From assembly GCA_021286965.1 (NCBI GenBank), contig JAJTBK010000025.1, forward strand, positions 1 to 6,502: a stretch of DNA of 6,502 nt, written 5' to 3'. Made by a program: the position numbers and the translations under genes. Shown here one piece after another: positions 1 to 5,669 of this stretch. Each line of letters begins with the position of its first letter. Positions within the stretch are counted from its first letter, which is position 1. Under the pieces are notes generated by a model. The model saw nothing but the letters and a program-made list of their open reading frames with translations. It did not search any database and had not been told where the DNA came from. The stretch is from Comamonadaceae bacterium. GTDB lineage: Bacteria; Pseudomonadota; Gammaproteobacteria; Burkholderiales; Burkholderiaceae_C.

Positions 1-37
1 GTGTAACGCGGCCCCTTCGGCGCCTCAGAACGTGTTC

Positions 38-532
38 TCAGGTAGCGGCAATGCGTCGGCGTCGGTTACCCAGGCGCTTGGCGAGCACGGCGCCGGCGGC
101 CATGGCAATGCCCAGGGCAATCGCCGGCTGGCGGTTGGAGAGCTCGCCCATGCGCAGTGCCGACAGGCTCCAGAGCTTGCTTGCGGCCGTGGCCTGCACG
201 GTGGCGCTGCGCGGACGGTGCGAGAAGAATGCGCCCTCGCCGACCACCGAGCCGGCGGCCACCAGGGCCAGGCGCAGGCGCGCTTTCTCGTCCTCGTAGT
301 GCACGCTCAGGCTGCCGCTTTCGATCAGGTACAGGGTGCGATCGGTGCTGCCCTGGCTGAACAGCACCTGGCTGGGCGCGAGCACGCAGGGCTGCAGATA
401 GGGTGCGAGCAAGTCCCACTGCCCTGTGGCGAGCATGTTGGGGTTGAGGCTGTCTTCGGCGCTGGCCTCGGCAATGGCCTTGATGAGGCCCTGCAAATCG
501 TATGAGGGGGCGGTGTGTGCGGTGGCAAGCAT
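38..532 (-). CDS. Stand-alone cyclic nucleotide-binding domain protein (Crp/Fnr-type sensor fold, no HTH)
   Basis: This encodes 164 aa with one recognisable domain, a Crp/Fnr-like cyclic-nucleotide-binding beta-roll at about residues 38-150. The phosphate-binding-cassette signature is visible at 98-112 (GEGAFFSHRPRSATV). R108 and S109 line up with the Arg-Ser pair that contacts the cyclic phosphate in E. coli CRP. Upstream, FSQGSTDRTLYLIESGSLSV (58-77) is the typical first half of the roll. The protein ends soon after the helix that follows the roll, in a basic tail (KRLGNRRRR, about 152-160). There is no room for the C-terminal helix-turn-helix of CRP/FNR, no kinase or channel domain, and no membrane segment. 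It is therefore probably a cytoplasmic ligand-sensing or protein-interaction module, with ligand and partner unknown. The ATG at 532 gives the longest frame; Met33 (about 436) would still keep most of the roll. No strong Shine-Dalgarno sequence is visible. The domain call is firm; the function is not. Confidence 0.8.
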   Translation of the reverse strand: MLATAHTAPSYDLQGLIKAIAEASAEDSLNPNMLATGQWDLLAPYLQPCVLAPSQVLFSQGSTDRTLYLIESGSLSVHYEDEKARLRLALVAAGSVVGEGAFFSHRPRSATVQATAASKLWSLSALRMGELSNRQPAIALGIAMAAGAVLAKRLGNRRRRIAAT

Positions 533-690
533 AGTGGGCCAAAGCTACCCCGGTTATCCGCCTGACACAAGTCTGACTTACCAGCCATTACACCTTGGGG
601 CCGCGATTGCATGGCGATGCGGCAGCCGTCGCGTCATGCATTGCAGGCACAATGCGCGGCGTTTTGTTTTGCCTTGTTTGAATCATCTGT
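533..690. other. Divergent intergenic spacer between the cNMP-binding gene and the PagP-like gene
   Basis: These 158 bp must carry the start signals of both flanking, divergently oriented genes. The clearest structure is a 6-bp perfect inverted repeat, GCATTG at 638-643 and CAATGC at 650-655, with a 6-nt loop. Its right arm overlaps CACAAT (648-653), which resembles a -10 hexamer for the plus-strand gene, but no acceptable -35 lies 16-18 bp upstream. A T-rich stretch (GTTTTGTTTTG, 661-671) follows. The hairpin plus T-rich stretch could act as a weak terminator or a leader structure. I see no ribosome-binding site better than a few matches upstream of either gene, and no additional gene. Confidence 0.3.
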
Positions 691-1224
691 ATGCCCCACT
701 CTTTTTCTGCACGCCACGCCCTGGCCCTGGGAGCGCTGCTGCTGAGCACCGCTGCGTCGGCCGAAAACAACAGCCCCGCCACCGATTGGGCGGGCTGGAC
801 CATCGGCGTCTCGCCCTACACGCTGCATTATTCAGATGCCAAGAAAGAGCACGACTGGGAGCCGGACAACGAGAAGCATTCCTACGTCTGGCTGGTGCAG
901 GCCGAAAAACGCCTGGACGCGCGCCATATTGCCGGCCTGGCGCTGTTCAGCAATTCGTTCGGGCAATTTACCCAATATGCGTATTACGGCTGGCAATTCC
1001 AGCCGTTGGACAGCCTGCCGGGCCTGTACGCCAAGGTGACGGCGGGTGTGATCCACGGCTACAAAGAGCCGTACCACAAGAAAATTCCGTTCAACCTCAA
1101 GAGCGGCTGGGGCCTGACGGCGATTCCAGCCATTGGCTACCAATTCACGCCCACCTGGGGCGCGCAGCTCAATATCCTGGGTAATGCCGGCCTGATGGCG
1201 CAGCTCAATTACACCCTGCGCTGA
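691..1224 (+). CDS. Secreted PagP-like outer-membrane beta-barrel protein
   Basis: This encodes 177 aa. Residues 1-24 form a signal peptide (short basic start, hydrophobic LALGALLLSTA core, ASA|E cleavage site), so the mature protein is exported by Sec to the envelope. The rest has alternating polar/hydrophobic, aromatic-rich beta strands. The pattern YAYYGWQF...GLYAKVTAGV...IPAIGY (about 96-150) matches the GYGWES...GLGFTAGV...LASVGYG region of PagP, the outer-membrane lipid A palmitoyltransferase, as I recall that sequence. Aligned by eye, the PagP catalytic Asp-Ser pair corresponds to N88-S89, so the Asp is not kept, and the catalytic His has no clear equivalent. The last residues are LNYTLR, lacking the usual terminal aromatic residue of barrel proteins. 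Close relatives in Burkholderiales may be annotated under other names, including glycerol-3-phosphate transporter, which this sequence does not support. A small envelope barrel is likely; palmitoyltransferase activity is uncertain. It ends directly against the mnmE stop codon on the other strand. Confidence 0.65.
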   Translation: MPHSFSARHALALGALLLSTAASAENNSPATDWAGWTIGVSPYTLHYSDAKKEHDWEPDNEKHSYVWLVQAEKRLDARHIAGLALFSNSFGQFTQYAYYGWQFQPLDSLPGLYAKVTAGVIHGYKEPYHKKIPFNLKSGWGLTAIPAIGYQFTPTWGAQLNILGNAGLMAQLNYTLR

Positions 1225-2607
1225 CTATTTGCCAATACAGAAGCTGGAAAAGATCTCGCCCAGCAGGTCGTCGCTGCTGAATTCGCCGGTGATGCTGCAC
1301 AGCTGGTGATGCGCCAGGCGCAGCTCCTCGGCCAGCAGATCGAGCGCCGGGCTGTCGGCGGTGAGCTCGGCCTGCGCCTGCCCCAGGTGCCGGGCCACGC
1401 CCTGCAGCGCCTGCAGGTGGCGTTCACGCGCGATGTACAGGCCCTCGGCCGTGCTTTGCCAGCCCGCCAGGCACAGCAGCTCCTGGCGCAACGCATCGAG
1501 CCCGGCGCCGGTGCGCGCCGACAGCGCCAACCCGGCTGCCGGCAGCGGCACGCCCGCAGCGTCGGCCTTGTTCCAGCAATCGAGCACCGGCACGCCAGCG
1601 GGCAGGCGCTGCGCCAGGTGGGCGGCGATGGCGGCGTCGGCAGCCGCATAGTCGGCGCTGGCGGCGCGCGTCAGGTCGTGCAGGAAAAGCACGGCGTCGG
1701 CACTGGCAATGGCGTCCCAGGCGCGCTCGATGCCGATTTGCTCGACCGCGTCGCTGCTCTCGCGCAGGCCGGCGGTGTCAATCACGTGCAGCGGCACGCC
1801 TTCGATCTGGATGGTTTGCTGCACCTTGTCGCGCGTGGTGCCGGCAATCGGCGTGACGATGGCCAGCTCGGCGCCGGCCAGGGCGTTGAGCAGCGAGCTT
1901 TTGCCGGCGTTGGGTTGGCCGGCGATCACCACCTTGATGCCTTCGCGCAGCAGCGCCCCCTGGCGCGCGTGCTGAAGCACCTGGGCCAGGCGGCTTTGCA
2001 GCTGCGCGAGCTGGCCGCGCGCGTCGGCCTGGTGCAGGAAGTCGATGTCCTCCTCGGGAAAGTCCAGCGTCGCCTCGACCAACATGCGCAGGTGCACGAG
2101 CGCGGCGCGCAGGCCCTCGATCTCCTGCGAGAACGCGCCGGCGAGCGAGCGCGCGGCGCTGCGCGCGGCGGCGCTGGTGCTGGCGTCGATCAGGTCGGCA
2201 ATGGCCTCGGCCTGGGCCAGGTCGATCTTGCCGTTGAGGAAGGCGCGCTGCGTGAATTCGCCCGGCTGCGCCAGGCGCAGCGGCGGCAGCAGCGCCGGCG
2301 CCAGCTCCAGGCAGCGCGCCAGCAAGAGCTGCAGGACGACCGGGCCGCCGTGGGCCTGCAGTTCGAGCACATCTTCGCCGGTGTAGCTGTGCGGCGCCGG
2401 AAAGAACAGCGCCAGGCCCTGGTCGATGGCCTGGCCCTGGGCGTCGGCAAACGGCAGGTAATGCGCGTGGCGCGGCTGCAGCGCCCGCCCGCACAGCGCC
2501 TGCGCCAGCGGCGCCAGGCCGCGCCCGGACAGGCGCACGATGCCGACGGCGCCACGCCCGGGGGCGGTGGCGATGGCGGCGATGGGGTCTTGGTGCTGCG
2601 TCAGCAT
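1225..2607 (-). CDS. mnmE: tRNA uridine-5-carboxymethylaminomethyl(34) synthesis GTPase MnmE (TrmE)
   Basis: MnmE is a cytoplasmic dimeric GTPase. With MnmG it installs the cmnm5 (or nm5) group on wobble uridine 34 of certain tRNAs, using a folate one-carbon donor. The 460-aa length is normal. The N-terminal folate-binding domain (about 1-120) opens [20 protein letters not shown] and includes [12 protein letters not shown] (116-127). A helical domain is interrupted by a Ras-like G domain at about 219-378. G1 is GQPNAGKS (230-237), G2 lies in TPIAGTTRD (252-260), G3 is DTAG (277-280) and G4 is NKAD (346-349). The C-terminal FCIGK (456-460) carries the conserved catalytic Cys457. Nothing essential is missing. 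The ATG at 2607 fits the usual family start; an in-frame stop lies about 30 nt upstream and no strong Shine-Dalgarno is evident. It is co-directional with yidC but separated by 173 bp of hairpin-rich DNA, so it may be only partly co-transcribed with it. Confidence 0.98.
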   Translation of the reverse strand: MLTQHQDPIAAIATAPGRGAVGIVRLSGRGLAPLAQALCGRALQPRHAHYLPFADAQGQAIDQGLALFFPAPHSYTGEDVLELQAHGGPVVLQLLLARCLELAPALLPPLRLAQPGEFTQRAFLNGKIDLAQAEAIADLIDASTSAAARSAARSLAGAFSQEIEGLRAALVHLRMLVEATLDFPEEDIDFLHQADARGQLAQLQSRLAQVLQHARQGALLREGIKVVIAGQPNAGKSSLLNALAGAELAIVTPIAGTTRDKVQQTIQIEGVPLHVIDTAGLRESSDAVEQIGIERAWDAIASADAVLFLHDLTRAASADYAAADAAIAAHLAQRLPAGVPVLDCWNKADAAGVPLPAAGLALSARTGAGLDALRQELLCLAGWQSTAEGLYIARERHLQALQGVARHLGQAQAELTADSPALDLLAEELRLAHHQLCSITGEFSSDDLLGEIFSSFCIGK

Positions 2608-2629
2608 GGCGGCGATGTCTTCAATTTTG

Positions 2630-2709
2630 ATAGCGACTCACGCTTGTTCGACAAGGGTTTGAGGCACAAAACCATCTCAAACCCTTGTCTGGCAAGCGCG
2701 AGCAGCTAT
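2630..2709. repeat. REP-like 80-bp imperfect inverted repeat in the yidC-mnmE spacer
   Basis: Two 34-nt arms (2630-2663 and 2676-2709) are symmetric about a 12-nt loop. From the loop outward, 14 bp pair perfectly (GACAAGGGTTTGAG against CTCAAACCCTTGTC). Then come one mismatch and two G.U-type positions, CGCTTG/CAAGCG, a mismatch, a 3-bp match, two mismatches, and ATAGC/GCTAT. In all, 28 of 34 positions are Watson-Crick pairs plus two wobble pairs. The outer boundary CAATTTTGATAGC (2622-2634) and the AGCAGCTAT on the other side resemble termini of dispersed intergenic repeats that I recall from Comamonadaceae genomes; that is memory, not a search. A smaller overlapping inverted repeat (AGCAGC 2701-2706, GCTGCT 2717-2722) could compete with the right arm. 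There is no coding potential. As RNA it would form a long hairpin in the mnmE leader, affecting read-through from yidC or transcript stability. Confidence 0.7.
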
Positions 2710-2729
2710 GGTTTTTGCTGCTTACAAAG

Positions 2730-2757
2730 CACAACGGCCACTTACGTGGCCGTTGTG
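2730..2757 (-). terminator. Strong hairpin just after yidC, probable terminator or attenuator
   Basis: A perfect 12-bp stem has arms CACAACGGCCAC (2730-2741) and GTGGCCGTTGTG (2746-2757) and a 4-nt loop. It lies 23 nt past the yidC stop codon. Reading in the direction of yidC, the stem is followed by CTTTG, only a very short U run, so it is not a textbook intrinsic terminator. It may terminate partially or protect the 3' end of the yidC mRNA. The position and stability are clear; the terminator role is inferred. Confidence 0.5.
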
Positions 2758-2780
2758 GCGGGGCTACCCGGGGCTTCGCC

Positions 2781-4463
2781 TTAGCGGAACTTGGGCAGGT
2801 TGAACTGCGGCGGCACGCCCATGCGGGTGTTGATGAGCCACTGCTGGGCGATGGACAGGATGTTGTTCGTCAACCAGTACAGCACCAGGCCGGCGGGGAA
2901 GAAGAAGAACATGACGCTGAACATCAACGGCATGACCCACATCATCTTGGCCTGCATCGGGTCCGGCGGCGCGGGGTTGAGCGCGGTTTGCAGCAGCGAG
3001 GACAGCGTCATCAAGAGCGGCAGGATGAAGTACGGGTCTTTCACCGACAGATCCTGCACCCAGCCGATCCAGGGGGCGTTGCGGATTTCAACCGAGGACA
3101 GCAGCACCCAGTACAGGGCGATGAAGACCGGGATCTGGATCACGATGGGCAGGCAGCCGCCCATGGGGTTGACCTTTTCCTCGCGGTAGATGCGCATCAT
3201 CTCCTGCTGCATCTGCTGCGGCTTGTCCTTCAGGCGCTCGCGCAGCTCCTGGATGCGCGGGTTGATGGCCTTCATCTTGGCCATGCTGGCGTAGGCTTTG
3301 GCATTGAGCCAGTAGAAGGCGATCTTGAGCAGCAGCACCAGGCCGATGATGGACCAGCCCCAGTTGCCGAGCACGCCGTGGATCTTGTCGAGCAGCCAGT
3401 ACAGCGGCTTGGCCAGGATGGTGAACATGCCGTAGTCCTTGACCAGCTCCAGGCCGGGGGTCAGGGCTTCGAGCGTTTTCTCCACCTGCGGGCCGGCGAA
3501 CAGGCGCGCCTCCACGCTCTTGCTCTGGCCGGGGGCGATCTCGCCCACGCTGGTGATCATGCCGACGGCGTACAGGTTGTGCTCGACCTTGCGCATGAAC
3601 AGCTCGCGCTGCACGCCATCGGCGAGCAGCCAGGCGCTGGCAAAGTAATGCTGCACCATGGCGACGTAGCCGTTGCTGGCGCTTTTCTCGTAGTCGGCCT
3701 TGCCTTCTTCAATCGCCTTGAACTCGACCTTCTGGTACTTCTTGGCCTCGGTATAGACCGCCGGCCCGGTGAAGGTGGAGTAGAACGACGATTCGCCCGC
3801 CGGCTTGCTGCCGTCGCGCACCAGCTGCAGGTACAGCTGCGGGCTCACCGGGCTGCTGCCGGTGTTGACGATCTCGTGGCGCACGCCAATGGCGTACGAG
3901 CCGCGCGTCAGGGTGAACACCTTCACCAGCTTGAGGCCGCCCAGATCGGGCGACTCAAAGCGCAGCGCCAGCTCGTTCTCGCCCTCGGCGAGCGCGCGCG
4001 GGCCGGGCTGCAGCGTCATCGGCGTCTTGTGCGTCGGGTAGGCACCGCCGATCAGGCCGGTCTGCGCCAGGTAGGTGTGCTGGCCGTTTTCGTCAAACAG
4101 CACGAAGGGCTGCGACTTGTCGGCCATGTCGCGCTCCTTGAGCATCTCGGCGTGCGCCAGCGTGGCGCCCTGGCTGTCAAAGCCCAGGCGCAGCACGTCG
4201 GTGCTGACGCTGACGATCTCACGCGGCGCGGCTGCCGGGGCAGCGCCGCCGTCCTGCGCCGGCGGCACGCCCGGTTGGCCCGGGGCGCTGGGCACGTCGG
4301 CCGCAGCCGCCGGGTCCGGCGCCGCAGACGCAGCCGGCGCACTGGCCGACTGCGAAGGGAAGAAGGTGGCATGGCGGCCGTTGTGCACCTGCCATTTGTC
4401 CCACAGCAAAACCATGGAAAAGCCAAAAATCACCCACAGGATGGTTCGGCGAATGTCGTTCAT
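2781..4463 (-). CDS. yidC: Membrane protein insertase YidC (Oxa1 family)
   Basis: YidC inserts and folds inner-membrane proteins, alone or with SecYEG. The 560-aa length is typical of Gram-negative YidC. The first transmembrane helix (about 7-22) is followed by an Ala/Pro/Gly-rich linker (about 37-80) and then the large periplasmic P1 beta domain (about 82-345, including SQGATLAHAEMLKE and FTGPAVYTEAKKY). The conserved Oxa1 core spans about 345-545 with four more membrane segments (roughly 367-387, 434-455, 477-495, 506-535). It contains LNAKAYASMAKM (386-397), a charged cytoplasmic hairpin (403-430), NPMGGCLPIVIQIPVFIALY (432-451) and LTNNILSIAQQW (531-542). By eye, K380 sits where E. coli has the functionally important groove residue Arg366, so the positive charge is kept. 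The protein ends QFNLPKFR. The ATG overlaps the yidD stop by 4 nt (ATGA), indicating translational coupling. Shine-Dalgarno matching is weak (AAAGAAA), consistent with coupling. Confidence 0.98.
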   Translation of the reverse strand: MNDIRRTILWVIFGFSMVLLWDKWQVHNGRHATFFPSQSASAPAASAAPDPAAAADVPSAPGQPGVPPAQDGGAAPAAAPREIVSVSTDVLRLGFDSQGATLAHAEMLKERDMADKSQPFVLFDENGQHTYLAQTGLIGGAYPTHKTPMTLQPGPRALAEGENELALRFESPDLGGLKLVKVFTLTRGSYAIGVRHEIVNTGSSPVSPQLYLQLVRDGSKPAGESSFYSTFTGPAVYTEAKKYQKVEFKAIEEGKADYEKSASNGYVAMVQHYFASAWLLADGVQRELFMRKVEHNLYAVGMITSVGEIAPGQSKSVEARLFAGPQVEKTLEALTPGLELVKDYGMFTILAKPLYWLLDKIHGVLGNWGWSIIGLVLLLKIAFYWLNAKAYASMAKMKAINPRIQELRERLKDKPQQMQQEMMRIYREEKVNPMGGCLPIVIQIPVFIALYWVLLSSVEIRNAPWIGWVQDLSVKDPYFILPLLMTLSSLLQTALNPAPPDPMQAKMMWVMPLMFSVMFFFFPAGLVLYWLTNNILSIAQQWLINTRMGVPPQFNLPKFR

Positions 4464-4750
4464 GAAGATTTCTTTGCGGACGGTGGTTGAGAGGAGGCCG
4501 GGGCCCGGCCCACAAGGCGCGAGAACAGCCGGGGCGGCGTTGCCGGCACGGGATCATGCCCGCCCGCGCACCAGGGATGGCAGCGCGCCAGGCGCGCTGC
4601 GGTCAGGTAGCTGCCGGCGCCCGCGCCATGCTGCTGCAGCGCCTGCAGGGCGTAGGCGCTGCAGGTGGGCTCGAAACGGCAGGCGCTGCCCAGCCAGGGA
4701 CTGAGCAACAGGCGATAGCCGCGCACCAGGGCGATCAGCAGGCGCTGCAT
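4460..4750 (-). CDS. yidD: Membrane protein insertion efficiency factor YidD
   Basis: This encodes 96 aa from the ATG at 4750; a GTG one codon upstream (4753) is an equally possible start. YidD is a small, inner-membrane-associated protein that aids YidC/Sec-dependent insertion. The diagnostic family pattern is present: an amphipathic/hydrophobic N-terminus (LLIALVRGYRLLLSPWLG), then CRFEPTCSAYALQAL (about residues 24-38), and CHPWCAGGHDPVP (about 57-69) with its conserved cysteines, Gly-Gly and Asp-Pro. The tail after DPVP is Ala/Ser/Pro-rich, variable and not conserved; its last codons overlap the yidC start by 4 nt. A GGAG Shine-Dalgarno core sits at 4760-4763, 6 nt from the GTG and 9 nt from the ATG. 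The ATG shares one base with the rnpA stop (TGATG), and the GTG start would overlap it by more. Both gene order and motifs make the call secure. Confidence 0.95.
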   Translation of the reverse strand: MQRLLIALVRGYRLLLSPWLGSACRFEPTCSAYALQALQQHGAGAGSYLTAARLARCHPWCAGGHDPVPATPPRLFSRLVGRAPASSQPPSAKKSS

Positions 4751-5187
4751 CACGGCCGGCTCCGGGGGTTACTGGCACGCGCCCACAGCTGCTGCAGCTC
4801 GGCACGCACCGCCAGGCGCAGCGGCTCGGACCAGGCACTGGGGTATTGCTTGCGGTCAAAGGCCAGGCGCAGGCGCACGACGAAGGCCGCTGCCGGCTGC
4901 GGCGGCGCCAGCTCTGCCGCCAGGGCATAGACCTGGCGCTTGATGCCGTTGCGCGTGACGGCACGGCGCGCCCAGCGCTTGGGCGCCATGGCGCCCATCC
5001 AAACACCGCCCAGATCACCGGCACCACCGGCAACGCCAAACAGAGCCTGCGGCCCCTGCGCATCAGGCAGGGAACCGGGCTCTGTGACGGGCAATACCAG
5101 GCGGTGCAGGGCGAAATGCGCGGTGCGGGAAACCACGCCCCCGGCCATGGCGGCCTGGAACTGTGCACGCGTTTTCAGCCTGTGCAT
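4750..5187 (-). CDS. rnpA: Ribonuclease P protein component (C5 protein)
   Basis: RnpA is the small basic cofactor of the RNase P ribozyme, which removes 5' leaders from pre-tRNAs. From the chosen ATG at 5187 the product is 145 aa, a little longer than the roughly 119 aa of E. coli. It starts MHRLKTRAQFQ, aligning with the family's RLLTPSQF-type N-terminus. The signature RNA-binding motif KRWARRAVTRNGIKR lies at about 70-84, followed by AAFVVRLRLAFDR (100-112) and the C-terminal helix LRLAVRAELQQLWARA. A Gly/Ala-rich insert (about 38-62) separates the first strands, which is plausible for this lineage. An in-frame upstream ATG at 5244 overlaps the rpmH stop by one base (TAATG) and would add 19 Pro/Gly/Ala/Gln-rich residues. 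I prefer 5187 because the conserved sequence begins there and the extension is encoded across a strong hairpin. The Shine-Dalgarno is poor at both starts. The 3' end overlaps yidD. Confidence 0.95.
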   Translation of the reverse strand: MHRLKTRAQFQAAMAGGVVSRTAHFALHRLVLPVTEPGSLPDAQGPQALFGVAGGAGDLGGVWMGAMAPKRWARRAVTRNGIKRQVYALAAELAPPQPAAAFVVRLRLAFDRKQYPSAWSEPLRLAVRAELQQLWARASNPRSRP

Positions 5188-5201
5188 GGCAGCTGCTTGC
5201 A

Positions 5202-5233
5202 CGGGCGGCACGCCCGGTGGCTGGCCACCGGGC
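5202..5233 (-). promoter_or_regulatory. Pair of overlapping, mutually exclusive hairpins between rpmH and rnpA
   Basis: Reading with transcription, a perfect 9-bp stem has arms GCCCGGTGG (5233-5225) and CCACCGGGC (5220-5212) with a 4-nt loop. It begins about 10 nt past the rpmH stop. Its right arm also pairs with the next bases in a second 5-bp stem (CGGGC 5216-5212 and GCCCG 5206-5202, 5-nt loop), so only one of the two can form at a time. No U run follows, so this is not a classical intrinsic terminator. It could dampen read-through, set a processing point or control access to the rnpA start. L34 is needed in far larger amounts than RnpA, which makes such a control plausible, but the role is inferred. 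Confidence 0.5.
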
Positions 5234-5243
5234 TGCGCGGCCA

Positions 5244-5378
5244 TTAGACGGCCAGGCGCTTGCGGCCCTTGGCGCGGCGTGCGTTGATGACGGCGCGGCC
5301 GCCCTTGGTCTTCATGCGCACCAGGAAGCCGTGGGTACGGGCGCGGCGCGTCTTGGAGGGTTGGTAAGTACGTTTCAT
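5244..5378 (-). CDS. rpmH: 50S ribosomal protein L34
   Basis: This encodes 44 aa, [20 protein letters not shown] onward and ending in [10 protein letters not shown]. It is the very basic, short L34 of the large ribosomal subunit, whose usual length is 44-46 aa. The whole family signature is present: the MKRT[YF]QPS start, the R-x-R-x-HGF motif, an R-M-x-T-K-x-GR segment and the RRAKGR-x-RL end. The frame is open further upstream to 5453, but the conserved start and the Shine-Dalgarno sequence fix the ATG at 5378. It is the first gene of the minus-strand cluster leading into rnpA, yidD and yidC. Its stop TAA shares a base with an alternative rnpA ATG. It is divergent from dnaA, the standard bacterial arrangement. 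Confidence 0.98.
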   Translation of the reverse strand: MKRTYQPSKTRRARTHGFLVRMKTKGGRAVINARRAKGRKRLAV

Positions 5379-5385
5379 GGTGTCG

Positions 5386-5391
5386 TTCCTT
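5386..5391 (-). promoter_or_regulatory. Ribosome-binding site of rpmH
   Basis: AAGGAA on the minus strand lies 7 nt before the rpmH ATG. It is one of the clearest Shine-Dalgarno sequences in the window and decides the L34 start over the longer open frame, as expected for a highly expressed ribosomal protein. Confidence 0.75.
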
Positions 5392-5489
5392 GAGGGTTCA
5401 GTCGTTGCTGGCCGGCCCCGGCGCCGCCCTGGCGGTGTGCTTCTCGCGCGCATGTCGCCATGCGCCCAACGATCGGCCGGGTCATATCA

Positions 5490-5507
5490 CCCTGAACACA
5501 TTCAGGG
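5490..5507. repeat. Perfect palindrome in the rpmH leader
   Basis: CCCTGAA (5490-5496) and TTCAGGG (5501-5507) form a perfect 7-bp inverted repeat around CACA. Neither strand is followed by a T run, so it is not an intrinsic terminator. If the rpmH promoter proposed at 5517-5545 is right, transcription would start near 5510 and the hairpin would lie at the extreme 5' end of the rpmH mRNA. It could stabilise the transcript or serve as a protein-binding operator. Confidence 0.6.
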
Positions 5508-5516
5508 AAACCCGCG

Positions 5517-5545
5517 ATTCTCGCACCGACAATCGAGCATTGCAA
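5517..5545 (-). promoter_or_regulatory. Candidate sigma70 promoter for rpmH
   Basis: On the minus strand, TTGCAA (5545-5540) and GAGAAT (5522-5517) are separated by exactly 17 bp. Each matches four of six consensus positions of a sigma70 -35/-10 pair. It faces rpmH about 140 bp upstream of its ATG. The match is modest, so this is a candidate only. Confidence 0.35.
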
Positions 5546-5610
5546 TACCCCCACAGGCCGATAAGGCGACACAATAGCCGGCCGCACGCCCCGCCGCGCA
5601 CCGCTGCAGC

Positions 5611-5639
5611 TTGTGGATAAGCTCTTGAAAAGCTACAAT
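5611..5639 (+). promoter_or_regulatory. dnaA: Candidate dnaA promoter overlapping a DnaA box
   Basis: TTGTGG (5611-5616) as -35 and TACAAT (5634-5639, five of six consensus) as -10 are spaced by 17 bp and point to dnaA. The predicted start is near 5646, giving a leader of about 40 nt. The -35 hexamer lies within the DnaA box at 5612-5620, so bound DnaA should block RNA polymerase. This is the known autorepression logic of dnaA in other bacteria. No strong Shine-Dalgarno is visible before the ATG at 5687. Confidence 0.55.
5612..5620 (-). promoter_or_regulatory. DnaA box 1 (perfect consensus)
   Basis: TGTGGATAA on the plus strand is TTATCCACA on the minus strand, an exact match to the strong 9-mer DnaA-binding consensus. 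It overlaps the proposed -35 of the dnaA promoter. Confidence 0.8.
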
Positions 5640-5660
5640 CCGCAGCCCTTTTCGTTCCTC

Positions 5661-5669
5661 CTATCCACA
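5661..5669 (+). promoter_or_regulatory. DnaA box 2 (one mismatch)
   Basis: CTATCCACA matches the TTATCCACA consensus at eight of nine positions and is oriented opposite to box 1, about 40 bp away. It falls in the predicted dnaA leader, 17 nt before the ATG. Two boxes flanking the promoter core would suit a DnaA-repressed promoter. Confidence 0.6.

Noticed and set aside
23..42. Near-palindrome (CCTCAGAAC and GTTCTCAGG arms with one mismatch) over the stop codon of the cNMP-binding gene, considered as a terminator or operator
   Set aside because: The loop is only 2 nt, no T run follows on either strand, and it overlaps coding sequence. The region to the left is outside the window, so no role can be supported.
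2608..2640. Possible mnmE promoter (TTGTCG and TATCAA, 16 bp apart) inside the inverted repeat
   Set aside because: Each hexamer matches only four of six positions with suboptimal spacing, and the bases are explained by the repeat itself.
1306..2784. Very long open frame on the plus strand opposite mnmE (492 codons)
   Set aside because: It is the GC-rich shadow of mnmE. Its composition is dominated by Arg, Gln, Ala and Gly with no domain, and mnmE is complete with all motifs.
2685..4490. Very long open frame on the plus strand opposite yidC (601 codons)
   Set aside because: It is a shadow frame rich in His, Gln, Arg and Leu, with no recognisable fold. It spans the intergenic repeat as well as yidC, and the opposite strand is clearly YidC.
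5379..5453. N-terminal extension of the L34 reading frame
   Set aside because: The conserved MKRTYQPS start and a good Shine-Dalgarno place the start at 5378. The upstream codons read as non-conserved Arg/Pro-rich leader.
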